Assembly (NCBI GenBank): GCA_039184055.1
Contig: JBCDBH010000288.1
Coordinates: 1-7,740, forward strand
DNA: 7,740 nt
Source of the DNA: JBCDBH01 sp039184055
Lineage (GTDB): Bacteria > Acidobacteriota > Thermoanaerobaculia > Multivoradales > J023
Reading direction: 5' to 3'
In this document: in pieces, positions 1 to 7,216 of the stretch
How positions within the stretch are numbered: position 1 is the first letter of the stretch
Layout: each line of letters opens with the position of its first letter
Made by a program: the position numbers and the translations under genes
The notes under the pieces: model-generated
What the model saw: the letters and a program-made list of their open reading frames with translations, nothing else
Told to the model about the DNA's origin: nothing
The model's database searches: none

Positions 1-1146
1 CGGCCGGCTGCGCTTCACCACCGACCTGCCACCGGCGCTCGAAGACGCGCGTGCCGTCTTCATCGCGGTCGGCACGCCGCCGTTGCCCGACGGCTCGGCC
101 GATCTCACCTTCATCCGTCAGGTCGCCGCGTCGATCGGCGAGCATCTGAACGGCTACAAGGTCGTCGTCACCAAGAGCACCGTGCCCACCGGCACCGGCC
201 AGATGATCGAAGAGATCGTCGCCGAAAAGAGCCAGGGCCGGCATCCCTTCGCGGTCGTCTCGAATCCCGAATTCCTCCGCGAAGGCTCGGCGATCGACGA
301 CTTCCTGCACCCCGACCGCGTCGTGGTCGGCAGCCGCGACCCGCGCGCCATCGAGACCATGCTCGACATCTACGCGCCGCTGCGGCTCGCCAACGTGCCC
401 TTCGTCACCACCGACGTCGAAACCGCCGAGATGATCAAGTACGCCTCGAACGGCTTTCTCGCCACCAAGATCTCGTTCATCAACGAGATGGCGGCGCTCT
501 GCGAAGCCTACGGCGCCGACGTCGAAACCGTGGCGCGTGGCATGGGTCTCGACACCCGTATCGGCCCCCGCTTTCTCCACCCCGGCCCGGGCTTCGGTGG
601 CTCCTGCTTCCCGAAAGACACCCGCGCCGTGTCGCAGATCGCCCAGAGCCGTGGCCTGACCTTCCGCATCATCGAAGCGGTGCTCGACGCCAACGACGCC
701 ACCAAACAGCGCGCCCTCGACAAAGTGCTCGAAGCGCTCGGTGACGAGCCTGCCGGCAAGACCGTGGCGCTGCTCGGTCTGTCGTTCAAGCCCGACACCG
801 ACGACATGCGTGAATCGCCCGCCCTGCCGATCATCGACGGTCTGCGCGCCGCCGGCGTCCACATTCGCGCCTACGATCCCGAGGCGATCGACAACACGCG
901 TGAGATCTACCCCGATCTCCACTACGCCCGCGACGCCTACGACGCCGCCGACGGCGCCGACGTGCTCGCCATCGTCACCGAGTGGAACCAATTCCGCGCC
1001 CTGTCGGCCGAGCGGCTGCACAAGCTGCTCAAACAGCCGCTGATCGTCGACCTGAGAAACGTCTACGAGCCCAGCAAAATGGCCGCCGCCGGCTTCCACT
1101 ACATCTCGATGGGTCGCCCCGATGGCAACCCCGACGAGGTGCAGTC

Positions 1147-1150
<4 letters not shown>
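1..1150 (+). CDS. ugd: UDP-glucose 6-dehydrogenase, 3' part (N-terminus outside window)
   Basis: This enzyme oxidises UDP-glucose to UDP-glucuronate with two NAD+ in the cytoplasm, feeding nucleotide-sugar and polysaccharide synthesis. The frame is open from base 2, giving 382 codons. It starts at GRLRFTTDL, so roughly 60 residues with the first part of the Rossmann domain and its GxGxxG lie upstream. Visible hallmarks are [29 protein letters not shown], the EMIKYASN segment with the conserved lysine (437-439), [11 protein letters not shown], and the catalytic cysteine in GGSCFPKDT (codon 605-607). The C-terminal UDP-binding domain begins at [14 protein letters not shown]. The TTG at 83 could be read as a start but is internal to the dehydrogenase fold. 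The stop overlaps the next gene's GTG. The family assignment is secure; only the product's role in this organism is inferred. Confidence 0.96.
1136..1139 (+). promoter_or_regulatory. Shine-Dalgarno GAGG for the decarboxylase gene
   Basis: GAGG lies 7 nt before the GTG at 1147, inside the last codons of ugd. It decides the start of the decarboxylase gene: the reading frame is open further upstream to 982, but only this position has a ribosome-binding site and gives a normal family N-terminus. Confidence 0.6.
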
Positions 1151-2136
<986 letters not shown>

Positions 2137-2144
2137 GCCCACGG

Positions 2145-2150
2145 TAGACT
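2145..2150 (+). promoter_or_regulatory. Possible -10 element (TAGACT) of a leaderless transcript
   Basis: TAGACT matches the TANNNT form of a bacterial -10 box. It ends 6 nt before the ATG at 2157, which would place transcription start at or near the A of the ATG. No Shine-Dalgarno sequence precedes that ATG, in keeping with leaderless expression. No convincing -35 is evident. This is one short motif, so chance occurrence is possible. Confidence 0.4.
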
Positions 2151-2156
2151 GCGTCG

Positions 2157-2429
2157 ATGGACAATCTCAACGAAGCCCAAGAGCTGCTCCAATTCGCCTT
2201 GTCGCGCAGCCCCGAGCGGGTCGAAGTCGTCGACGTCACCCGGCTGGTCACCGACAGCGCGCGGGGTAACGACAAGCGTCACGCCTGGATCAAAGTCTCC
2301 CTGCCCGACGACGACGTCAAAGCCCTGCGCGGCCCCGCCGACCGACGCGACACCGACATCCTCCTCGTCCGCGTGCCGCGCGAAGTCAGCGACCGGCGCG
2401 AAAGCCGCATCATCCTGCCCGGCGAATAA
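2157..2429 (+). CDS. Small conserved-looking protein of unknown function, 90 aa
   Basis: I do not recognise a family. The protein is short, soluble and highly charged, with no signal peptide, membrane segment or cysteine. It starts with a likely helix (NEAQELLQFAL), then VEVVDVTRLV, an AWIKVSLPDDDVKAL stretch, and ends RESRIILPGE, which looks like alternating strands and loops of a small alpha/beta domain. The third codon positions are C-rich like its neighbours, which supports real coding. The ATG is 20 nt after the uxs stop, lacks a Shine-Dalgarno, and sits 6 nt after a TAGACT promoter-like box. The next gene starts 24 nt after its stop on the same strand, so the two may be cotranscribed. 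Its link to the sugar-nucleotide genes is positional only. Confidence 0.72.
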   Translation: MDNLNEAQELLQFALSRSPERVEVVDVTRLVTDSARGNDKRHAWIKVSLPDDDVKALRGPADRRDTDILLVRVPREVSDRRESRIILPGE

Positions 2430-2453
2430 GCCGGCGTCCGTCCCGTCCACCCG

Positions 2454-3248
2454 ATGGCCGAGCAGACCCTCATCGCGCGCCTCCGCGCCCACGCGCGCAC
2501 CCTACTCGGCGCCCTGCGCACCGTGCCGCGTGGCATCTGGCTCAAACTCGCCGGCCTCGTCCTCATCGTCCTCACCGGCACCGCCCTTATCGCCTTCACC
2601 CCGCTCGGCGACTACTTCACCTGGGAAAACATCCAGGCCACCCTCGACCAGATCGGCGCCCAATGGTGGGCCCCCATCGTCTTCATCCTGCTCTTCATCA
2701 TCAGCGCCGCCATCGCCATCCCCCCCAGCCCCCTCGTCATGGCTGGAGGCGCCGTCTTCGGCATCGCCCTCGGCACCCTGTGGAACGTCATCGGCCTCTT
2801 CCTCGGCGCCCTCATCGCCTACATCATCGGCCGCAGCCTCGGCCGCGACTTCATCGCCCACATCGCCGGCGAATCCCTGAAGAAAGCCGAAGCCGTCTTC
2901 GACCAGCGAGGCTTCTGGCCCCTCGTCCAAGCCCGCTTCCTCCCCATGCCCTTCGCCTTCATGAACTACGGCGCCGCCCTAGCCGGCGTCAAACCCGTGC
3001 AATACCTCATCACCACCATCCTCGGCTTACTCCCGACCACCCTCATGCACACGACGTTCGCGTCCATGGTCGTACGAGCCGAGGGCGGCGATGCGAAGGC
3101 GTGGTGGTCCCTGGCTTGGGGCATCGCGTTCGTGGGAGTTGGGGTGCTGACAAATCTGCCGACCTTGCGGGCCGAGCTCAGGCGGAGGAAGCGGAAGAAG
3201 GAGATGCGGGAGGAGTCGGAGCGGGTGGTGAGTGAAACGGCGGATTGA
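2454..3248 (+). CDS. TVP38/TMEM64 (DedA superfamily, VTT domain) membrane protein
   Basis: The 264-aa integral membrane protein has the VTT-domain layout. A first TM lies at about 30-48. A hydrophobic block at 73-90 ends in the PPSPLVMAGGAVFG turn. Glycine-rich helices run to about 126 (LGALIAYIIGRSLGRDFI). The family signature region RFLPMPFAFMNYGAALAGVK is at 161-180, and helices follow at 183-205 and 217-235. Bacterial members are linked to lipid-carrier or phospholipid transport and membrane homeostasis; the substrate here is unknown. The C-terminus is a basic, charged cytoplasmic tail (ELRRRKRKKEMREE). The ATG at 2454 lacks an obvious Shine-Dalgarno, but its N-terminus fits a short cytoplasmic lead before TM1. 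Codons change from almost purely C-ending to largely G-ending after about 3060. The gene converges on the minus-strand operon with a 39-nt gap. Confidence 0.88.
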   Translation: MAEQTLIARLRAHARTLLGALRTVPRGIWLKLAGLVLIVLTGTALIAFTPLGDYFTWENIQATLDQIGAQWWAPIVFILLFIISAAIAIPPSPLVMAGGAVFGIALGTLWNVIGLFLGALIAYIIGRSLGRDFIAHIAGESLKKAEAVFDQRGFWPLVQARFLPMPFAFMNYGAALAGVKPVQYLITTILGLLPTTLMHTTFASMVVRAEGGDAKAWWSLAWGIAFVGVGVLTNLPTLRAELRRRKRKKEMREESERVVSETAD

Positions 3249-3287
3249 TTGGGAGAGCTGGTTTGGGGTTGGCGGAGGGTAAGCGGG

Positions 3288-4241
3288 TTAAAGATCAGAG
3301 GGTAACGACCTCGCAACGCGGAAACCGAGGTAGCCGAGGCGGTCGGAGGGCTCGTCCCAGCTGCGGCCGGCGACCCGGGCGCTGCGCGGAATGACCCACC
3401 AAGAACCGCCCCGGATCACCCGGTAGGAGGCTTGTTCTGGGCCGCTAGGGTCGGCTACGGGACCAGTCGGATATGCCTCGTAGTAGTCCCATACCCATTC
3501 CAACGCATTGCCTCCAAGACCATGGAGCAACCACCGATTCGCCAGTTTGGCATCGACAGGTGCGAGCGCCTCATAACCGTCTTCACAAGGAAACACCGAA
3601 TCGTAGACATTTGCATACTCACACACCTCGGCCTTGTCATCCGTGCCAACCCAACGCTGGCGGGTGCCAGCACGGGCGGCATACTCCCACTCCGCCTCGG
3701 TCGGTAGCCGGTAACCCACTGCCTCCCTGTTCCATCGCACATCCGCACCCAAAATCGTATAGGCCAACTCGAGGCCTTCTCGCCGTGACAGCTCATTGCA
3801 AAACCGCACGACCTTCAACCAGTCGACACACACTACGGGTAGGTCGTCTCCGACGCCGGCTCGAGAGCAAACATCGTCAAAGATATCCGTCGTCGTATCC
3901 ACAGGCCGATCGCCCATTACCTCGAAGTACTGCCCCTGGCTAATCTCCGTACGCGACAACGCGAATCGACGCGTGATCACCACCTCGTGCAAGGTCTCGT
4001 CGCCATCACGGTCTGGCTCATCCTCCGGGCTACCCATCATGAAACGACCTGTCGGCAAGGCGATCATCTCGATTCCAAGCGACTGGGCTTCCTCCCGCTC
4101 GATCTCGGGTTGCCATGTCACGGCACACCAAGTCACGACGCTGAATGGCAACAACACCCCGACCACAATCAGCGCGGCACCGAGTCGGCGAATCGGTCGC
4201 TCGGGAAGCAGGATGTCGCCAAGATTCAGCGGCTTCTTCAT
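3288..4241 (-). CDS. Single-TM protein with FGE-sulfatase (SUMF1/PvdO-like) domain, 317 aa
   Basis: The N-terminal 18 residues are cytoplasmic in prediction (basic RPIRR just before the membrane). One TM follows at about 19-41, then a domain of the formylglycine-generating-enzyme fold at about 55-313. Landmarks are MIALPTGRFMMGS (59-71), VVCVDWLKVVRFCNEL, YRLPTEAEWEYAARAG (177-192), LGGNALEWVWD (242-252), RVIRGGSW (274-281) and the terminal GFRVARS (306-312). The paired cysteines that hold copper in genuine FGE, just after RGGS, are absent here. Sulfatase maturation is therefore unlikely, and a ligand-binding role on the C-type-lectin-like fold is more plausible. Five other cysteines in the domain suit an oxidising compartment. 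The ATG overlaps the upstream gene's TGA as ATGA, so it is a coupled downstream member of the operon. Its last 114 nt resemble a DGR variable region. Confidence 0.9.
   Translation of the reverse strand: MKKPLNLGDILLPERPIRRLGAALIVVGVLLPFSVVTWCAVTWQPEIEREEAQSLGIEMIALPTGRFMMGSPEDEPDRDGDETLHEVVITRRFALSRTEISQGQYFEVMGDRPVDTTTDIFDDVCSRAGVGDDLPVVCVDWLKVVRFCNELSRREGLELAYTILGADVRWNREAVGYRLPTEAEWEYAARAGTRQRWVGTDDKAEVCEYANVYDSVFPCEDGYEALAPVDAKLANRWLLHGLGGNALEWVWDYYEAYPTGPVADPSGPEQASYRVIRGGSWWVIPRSARVAGRSWDEPSDRLGYLGFRVARSLPSDL
3306..3419 (-). repeat. DGR variable-region-like segment, copy 2 (VIRGGSW...GFRVARS of the 317-aa gene)
   Basis: This segment encodes residues 275-312. It aligns without gaps to 4250-4363 of the upstream gene: by hand count 82 of 114 bases match. 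Fourteen codons change amino acid between the copies, and 11 of those keep the same third base. In the 24 unchanged codons the third base differs 10 times. Replacement codons here include TGG, GTC, ATT, AGC, GGC, AGC, TGG, GAG, GAC, CTC, GGC, TAC and CTC. These could derive from a template written mostly AAC/AGG. That is the DGR variable-region pattern, but no template repeat is in the window, and structural conservation of the FGE fold is an alternative explanation. Confidence 0.5.
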
Positions 4242-7213
4242 TGATGTAAAGACCTCGCGACACGAAAACCGACATCGACGCTGCGATAGGAGGGCACGTC
4301 CCTGAAGCGGTTAGCGACCCGCGCGAAGCGCGCGTAGTCCCTCCAGGAGCCGCCTCGGATTACCCTATAGTAGGCTCGCGGGGAATCGACCAGCGCATTG
4401 CCATCAGCAGGCGCGGCTTCATAGCTACCGCGCCAATCATCCTCGACCCACTCCCAAACATTGGCGGCCATATCACACAGCCCTTGATCGGTGTTGCCAG
4501 CGGTCCTGGAACAGACGGGCCAGGTACTACCTTTGCCACAGCCAGAGTTGTCGTCAATTCTAACGATCGCCCAGCCGCAATCTGCTTCCTCATTACCCCA
4601 TGGGTAGTCACGGTCGAGGCCGGCGCTTCGCGCCGCGTATTCCCACTCCGCCTCGCTCGGCAAACGCGCACCGAGCCACTCGGCGTAGGTGCGCGCTTGA
4701 CCCCATGAGACACAGTTGATCGGATGATCATCTCGACCGTCCGCTTGCCAATTGCAGGTGTCGGACGCTGTATGCGACCTTGGTTCTTTGCAAAAGCCAA
4801 CCTCGATACATGCCTGATAGTGCGCCACCGTGACCTCGGTCTTGGAGATCTGGAAGGGAGCGATTTCGACCTGGTGTACCGGCAGCTCCATGGTAGTGAT
4901 CTCGTCAGAGCCCATCATGAAACTGCCTCCCGGGAGATCGATCATGACCGGACGGTTTGTCGACTCGACCAGCTTGAAAACCGGCAACGGGTCGCCAACA
5001 CCGAGCTCAATCGCGGTCTCGAAACCGTTGCTTCTATCCTCGGCAAAGCTCGGTAGCAAGAGCCAAATACTGAGGCCGCATAGGCACGAGAAGAGAATCG
5101 CCGGGCGCCACACGCGCCCAAGATGACCCACGAGCAAGGACCGAATTGGAATGCCCCAAGCCTGGTCGACCATCGCGCTGAGACTCTCGCGATCGGCTTC
5201 GGCCATCCCGATACCAACGCCGGACTCCTCGAGATCGATCTGCTGACCGAGCCATCGCAAAGCCTCATGGGCAATCGCGGATTCGCCGATCCACGAGAGA
5301 AACTCAGCGGCCCGCTCGGGCTCGAGCATCGCTTGGTGCATGGCGCGCTTGAACTTCCACCATTCGGCGTCGAGTGGATCCTTTGGTGCGTCCGAGCCGA
5401 GTTGATCGAGTAGGAGCTGACGCACCCGTGCTTCGAAGTCGGCTTCTTCTGGATCTTCTTTGGCACGCCTTCTTTGCGTGGCTTGCCAAGTTTTTTGCTG
5501 GTCTTCCGAGATAGCGAGCCCACGCCCCCCGGAAAGCTCGGCTCGCCCCTTCGTGTCTTGTTCGACCCATTCGAGCAGCAGCTGAAGATAGGCCGGCTCC
5601 GGAAGGTGCTGATGAAGCTCGGAAAAGTGACGCCGAATGGCTTCGAGCTGATCCCAATTAGGATCGGGCACGAGCGAGCCTGCCAACGCCCATTTTCGTA
5701 GGGCTTCGGTGAGCCTTCTGTCCTTGTCTGCTGCTGACAGCGTGGGTAGAGAAGCCTCGGTAGCTCTCGGTGCCGCGCCACCATGGCTCGCCAGATGTCG
5801 AGCGAGCAAGACCACGCCTTCGTTGGAGAGCCGAAAACGAGGTAGCCCGAGCCTCTCCTCGATAGATGTCACAATCCGTCGACGCCCACGAGGCAGGTCA
5901 CAGACGGGCCGTGGATTGGGATCGAGCCATGCGCGCTGAGGCCACATCGCAAGCTGGTTGGGCCACGCCGCGCCGCCGCGCCGCGCATCGAGATCGAGCG
6001 TGCGAGAAAAGAGAATCAGCGGCAGCCCTTCGTGACGACGCGCCAGCTCATCGATCACAATCGATTCGCGAGTCTCGGAGTCGATCAACACATCGGGAAG
6101 CTCAGCGAACTCGTAGACGAGAAGGCTCAACCCCTGTGCACCCCAGGCATCGAGCAACCGGCGAAAGGCGCCAAGAAAGGGATGATCACCCGACTCGGTG
6201 CTGGCCAGCACCAGAATCTCTTGCCGACTGAAACGTGGGGCGAGCACCGGAATGAAACGCCCCCCCGCAGCCACAGTGTGATCGAGGGTAGCGCCCGCGT
6301 CGAGATCGATTCCCCGTTCGCTCCGAAAAAGCCGGCCGAGAAGCTCAGCGCTATCGAGCACGGTTTGTCGCGACACCGGTAGATGTTGTTCGACATGGTA
6401 GCGCACCTTAAGCGCCGCACCCGACGCGGCCTTTTCCGCTTCGAGATGCGCGCGCTCAGTATCGGTGCGCTCGCGACGCTCGGTACGACGTTTTGCGGCT
6501 TGCTCGCGCTCGGCTTCTGGGAGCCAGACGAAACGAATGCCGAGCGCGACGAGAAATGAAGCTAGCAAAACCAAACCAGCTAACGTCAGAACACTAGGCG
6601 CGGGTGGCCGCTTGGTCACTGTAGGCCGATTGCGGATCTCGTCGAGTTGGAGCCTGACGAGCTGAAACTCCTGGTCGGATCCGACTTCTGGTGGTGGTGA
6701 AGCAACTGAAGCGTCCCCAGCCACCGGAACTTGTTGAGGAGTTTCGGGAAACAACCACAGCCTGAGTGGCAACGCCACGATCCCTGCCAAGACCAAAATA
6801 ATCCCGAGCATCCACCAGCTACGCGGCGCGGCGCGCAGTTTCTCGATCGTCTTGCCTTGTACCTGACCGAACCGCTTGCGTAGTCGTTGCCACGAGCTCG
6901 GTGGCTTCGGCGTGTTCAGCTGAACAACCTGGGTTCTGGGCTGCTCTCCACCGTCTGTAGCGATCGGCCCCTTGCCAGAATCGAGCTCATCTTTCTTCAG
7001 GTACTGATCGTAGAGCTTGGTAATCCGCTCCCACTGCTCTCGATCCCGCGCCAACACCGAAGCCAAAGCCGCGCGTAGCTCACGCCGACGTAGCTCCCCC
7101 GCTTCGCTTTCGACTCGTAACAAACGCTCGACGGCGAGATGATCCCGAGGACCCAAACGAACCACTTCTCGATCGACCAACTCGAGAAACGACGCCGTGG
7201 TCCGTGGCTCCAC
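4238..7213 (-). CDS. Three-TM CoxE/vWA-like protein with C-terminal FGE-sulfatase domain, 991 aa
   Basis: Domains in order: residues 1-75 are helical and resemble the region that precedes the vWA domain in CoxE-like MoxR partners (RRRELRAALASVLARDREQW, then LYDQYL). TM1 is at 134-154, an extracytoplasmic proline-rich loop at 156-206, and TM2 at 207-230. A charged coiled-coil-like stretch spans 232-262. An alpha/beta region at 270-440 carries strands ILVLASTES (333-341), LSLLVYEFA and LPLILFSRT. It looks like a vWA-type Rossmann fold in which the metal-site Asp is replaced (A337). A long helical region runs 490-690, and TM3 is at 702-722. The FGE-sulfatase domain is at 755-989, with IDLPGGSFMMGS, NCVSWGQARTYAEW, RLPSEAEWEYAAR, MAANVWEWVED, RVIRGGSW and GFRVARS. 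It has eight cysteines, but the copper-binding pair of true FGE is missing. The positive-inside rule puts 231-700 in the cytoplasm and the FGE domain outside. The GTG start is 3 nt after the ATPase stop with GGGGAG upstream. Domain-fold naming of 1-75 and 270-440 is inference. Confidence 0.9.
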   Translation of the reverse strand: MEPRTTASFLELVDREVVRLGPRDHLAVERLLRVESEAGELRRRELRAALASVLARDREQWERITKLYDQYLKKDELDSGKGPIATDGGEQPRTQVVQLNTPKPPSSWQRLRKRFGQVQGKTIEKLRAAPRSWWMLGIILVLAGIVALPLRLWLFPETPQQVPVAGDASVASPPPEVGSDQEFQLVRLQLDEIRNRPTVTKRPPAPSVLTLAGLVLLASFLVALGIRFVWLPEAEREQAAKRRTERRERTDTERAHLEAEKAASGAALKVRYHVEQHLPVSRQTVLDSAELLGRLFRSERGIDLDAGATLDHTVAAGGRFIPVLAPRFSRQEILVLASTESGDHPFLGAFRRLLDAWGAQGLSLLVYEFAELPDVLIDSETRESIVIDELARRHEGLPLILFSRTLDLDARRGGAAWPNQLAMWPQRAWLDPNPRPVCDLPRGRRRIVTSIEERLGLPRFRLSNEGVVLLARHLASHGGAAPRATEASLPTLSAADKDRRLTEALRKWALAGSLVPDPNWDQLEAIRRHFSELHQHLPEPAYLQLLLEWVEQDTKGRAELSGGRGLAISEDQQKTWQATQRRRAKEDPEEADFEARVRQLLLDQLGSDAPKDPLDAEWWKFKRAMHQAMLEPERAAEFLSWIGESAIAHEALRWLGQQIDLEESGVGIGMAEADRESLSAMVDQAWGIPIRSLLVGHLGRVWRPAILFSCLCGLSIWLLLPSFAEDRSNGFETAIELGVGDPLPVFKLVESTNRPVMIDLPGGSFMMGSDEITTMELPVHQVEIAPFQISKTEVTVAHYQACIEVGFCKEPRSHTASDTCNWQADGRDDHPINCVSWGQARTYAEWLGARLPSEAEWEYAARSAGLDRDYPWGNEEADCGWAIVRIDDNSGCGKGSTWPVCSRTAGNTDQGLCDMAANVWEWVEDDWRGSYEAAPADGNALVDSPRAYYRVIRGGSWRDYARFARVANRFRDVPSYRSVDVGFRVARSLHQ
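4250..4363 (-). repeat. DGR variable-region-like segment, copy 1 (VIRGGSW...GFRVARS of the 991-aa gene)
   Basis: This segment encodes residues 951-988 at the extreme 3' end of the gene, the usual place for a DGR variable region in C-type-lectin or FGE-type targets. Framework residues RGGSW, ARVA.R, PS.R and GFRVARS are shared with the copy at 3306-3419. The positions between them (RDY, F, N, F, R, V, Y, SVDV) are replaced. Replacement codons are AGG, GAC, TAC, GCG, TTC, AAC, TTC, AGG, GTG, TAT, AGC, GTC, GAT and GTC, again dominated by NNC and NGG. Every first- or second-base difference could come from a template adenine. Silent third-base differences show the two copies are not recent products of one template. 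Confidence 0.5.
4252..4256 (-). promoter_or_regulatory. Shine-Dalgarno GAGGT for the 317-aa FGE gene
   Basis: GAGGT lies 10 nt before the ATG at 4241 on the minus strand, inside the codons for Ala-Arg-Ser of the upstream gene's terminal GFRVARS. It supports translational coupling across the ATGA overlap. The homologous end of the downstream gene carries the same GAGGT (3308-3312), although no gene follows it there. Confidence 0.5.
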
Positions 7214-7216
7214 GTC

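Noticed and set aside
982..1146. Upstream extension of uxs to 982
   Set aside because: It would overlap ugd by 55 codons in another frame, with Arg/Pro-rich sequence unlike any UXS N-terminus; the GTG at 1147 has a Shine-Dalgarno and a normal N-terminus.
2502..2930. Minus-strand frame of 142 codons opposite the VTT gene
   Set aside because: The product is almost only Asp, Glu, Gly and Ala, a by-product of C-ending codons on the other strand.
3249..3287. Bidirectional terminator between the convergent VTT and FGE genes
   Set aside because: The 39-nt gap is G-rich but I find no inverted repeat able to form a stable hairpin, and no T run.
4942..5784. 280-codon minus-strand frame inside the 991-aa gene
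   Set aside because: It is Ser/Arg/Pro-rich, lacks any recognisable motif and lies in a shifted frame of a gene with clear domains on both sides.
5960..5995. GC-only run resembling a simple repeat (cgccgcgccgccgcgccgcgc)
   Set aside because: It encodes Arg-Arg-Gly-Gly-Ala-Ala in the 991-aa frame and is short; there is no evidence for a functional repeat.
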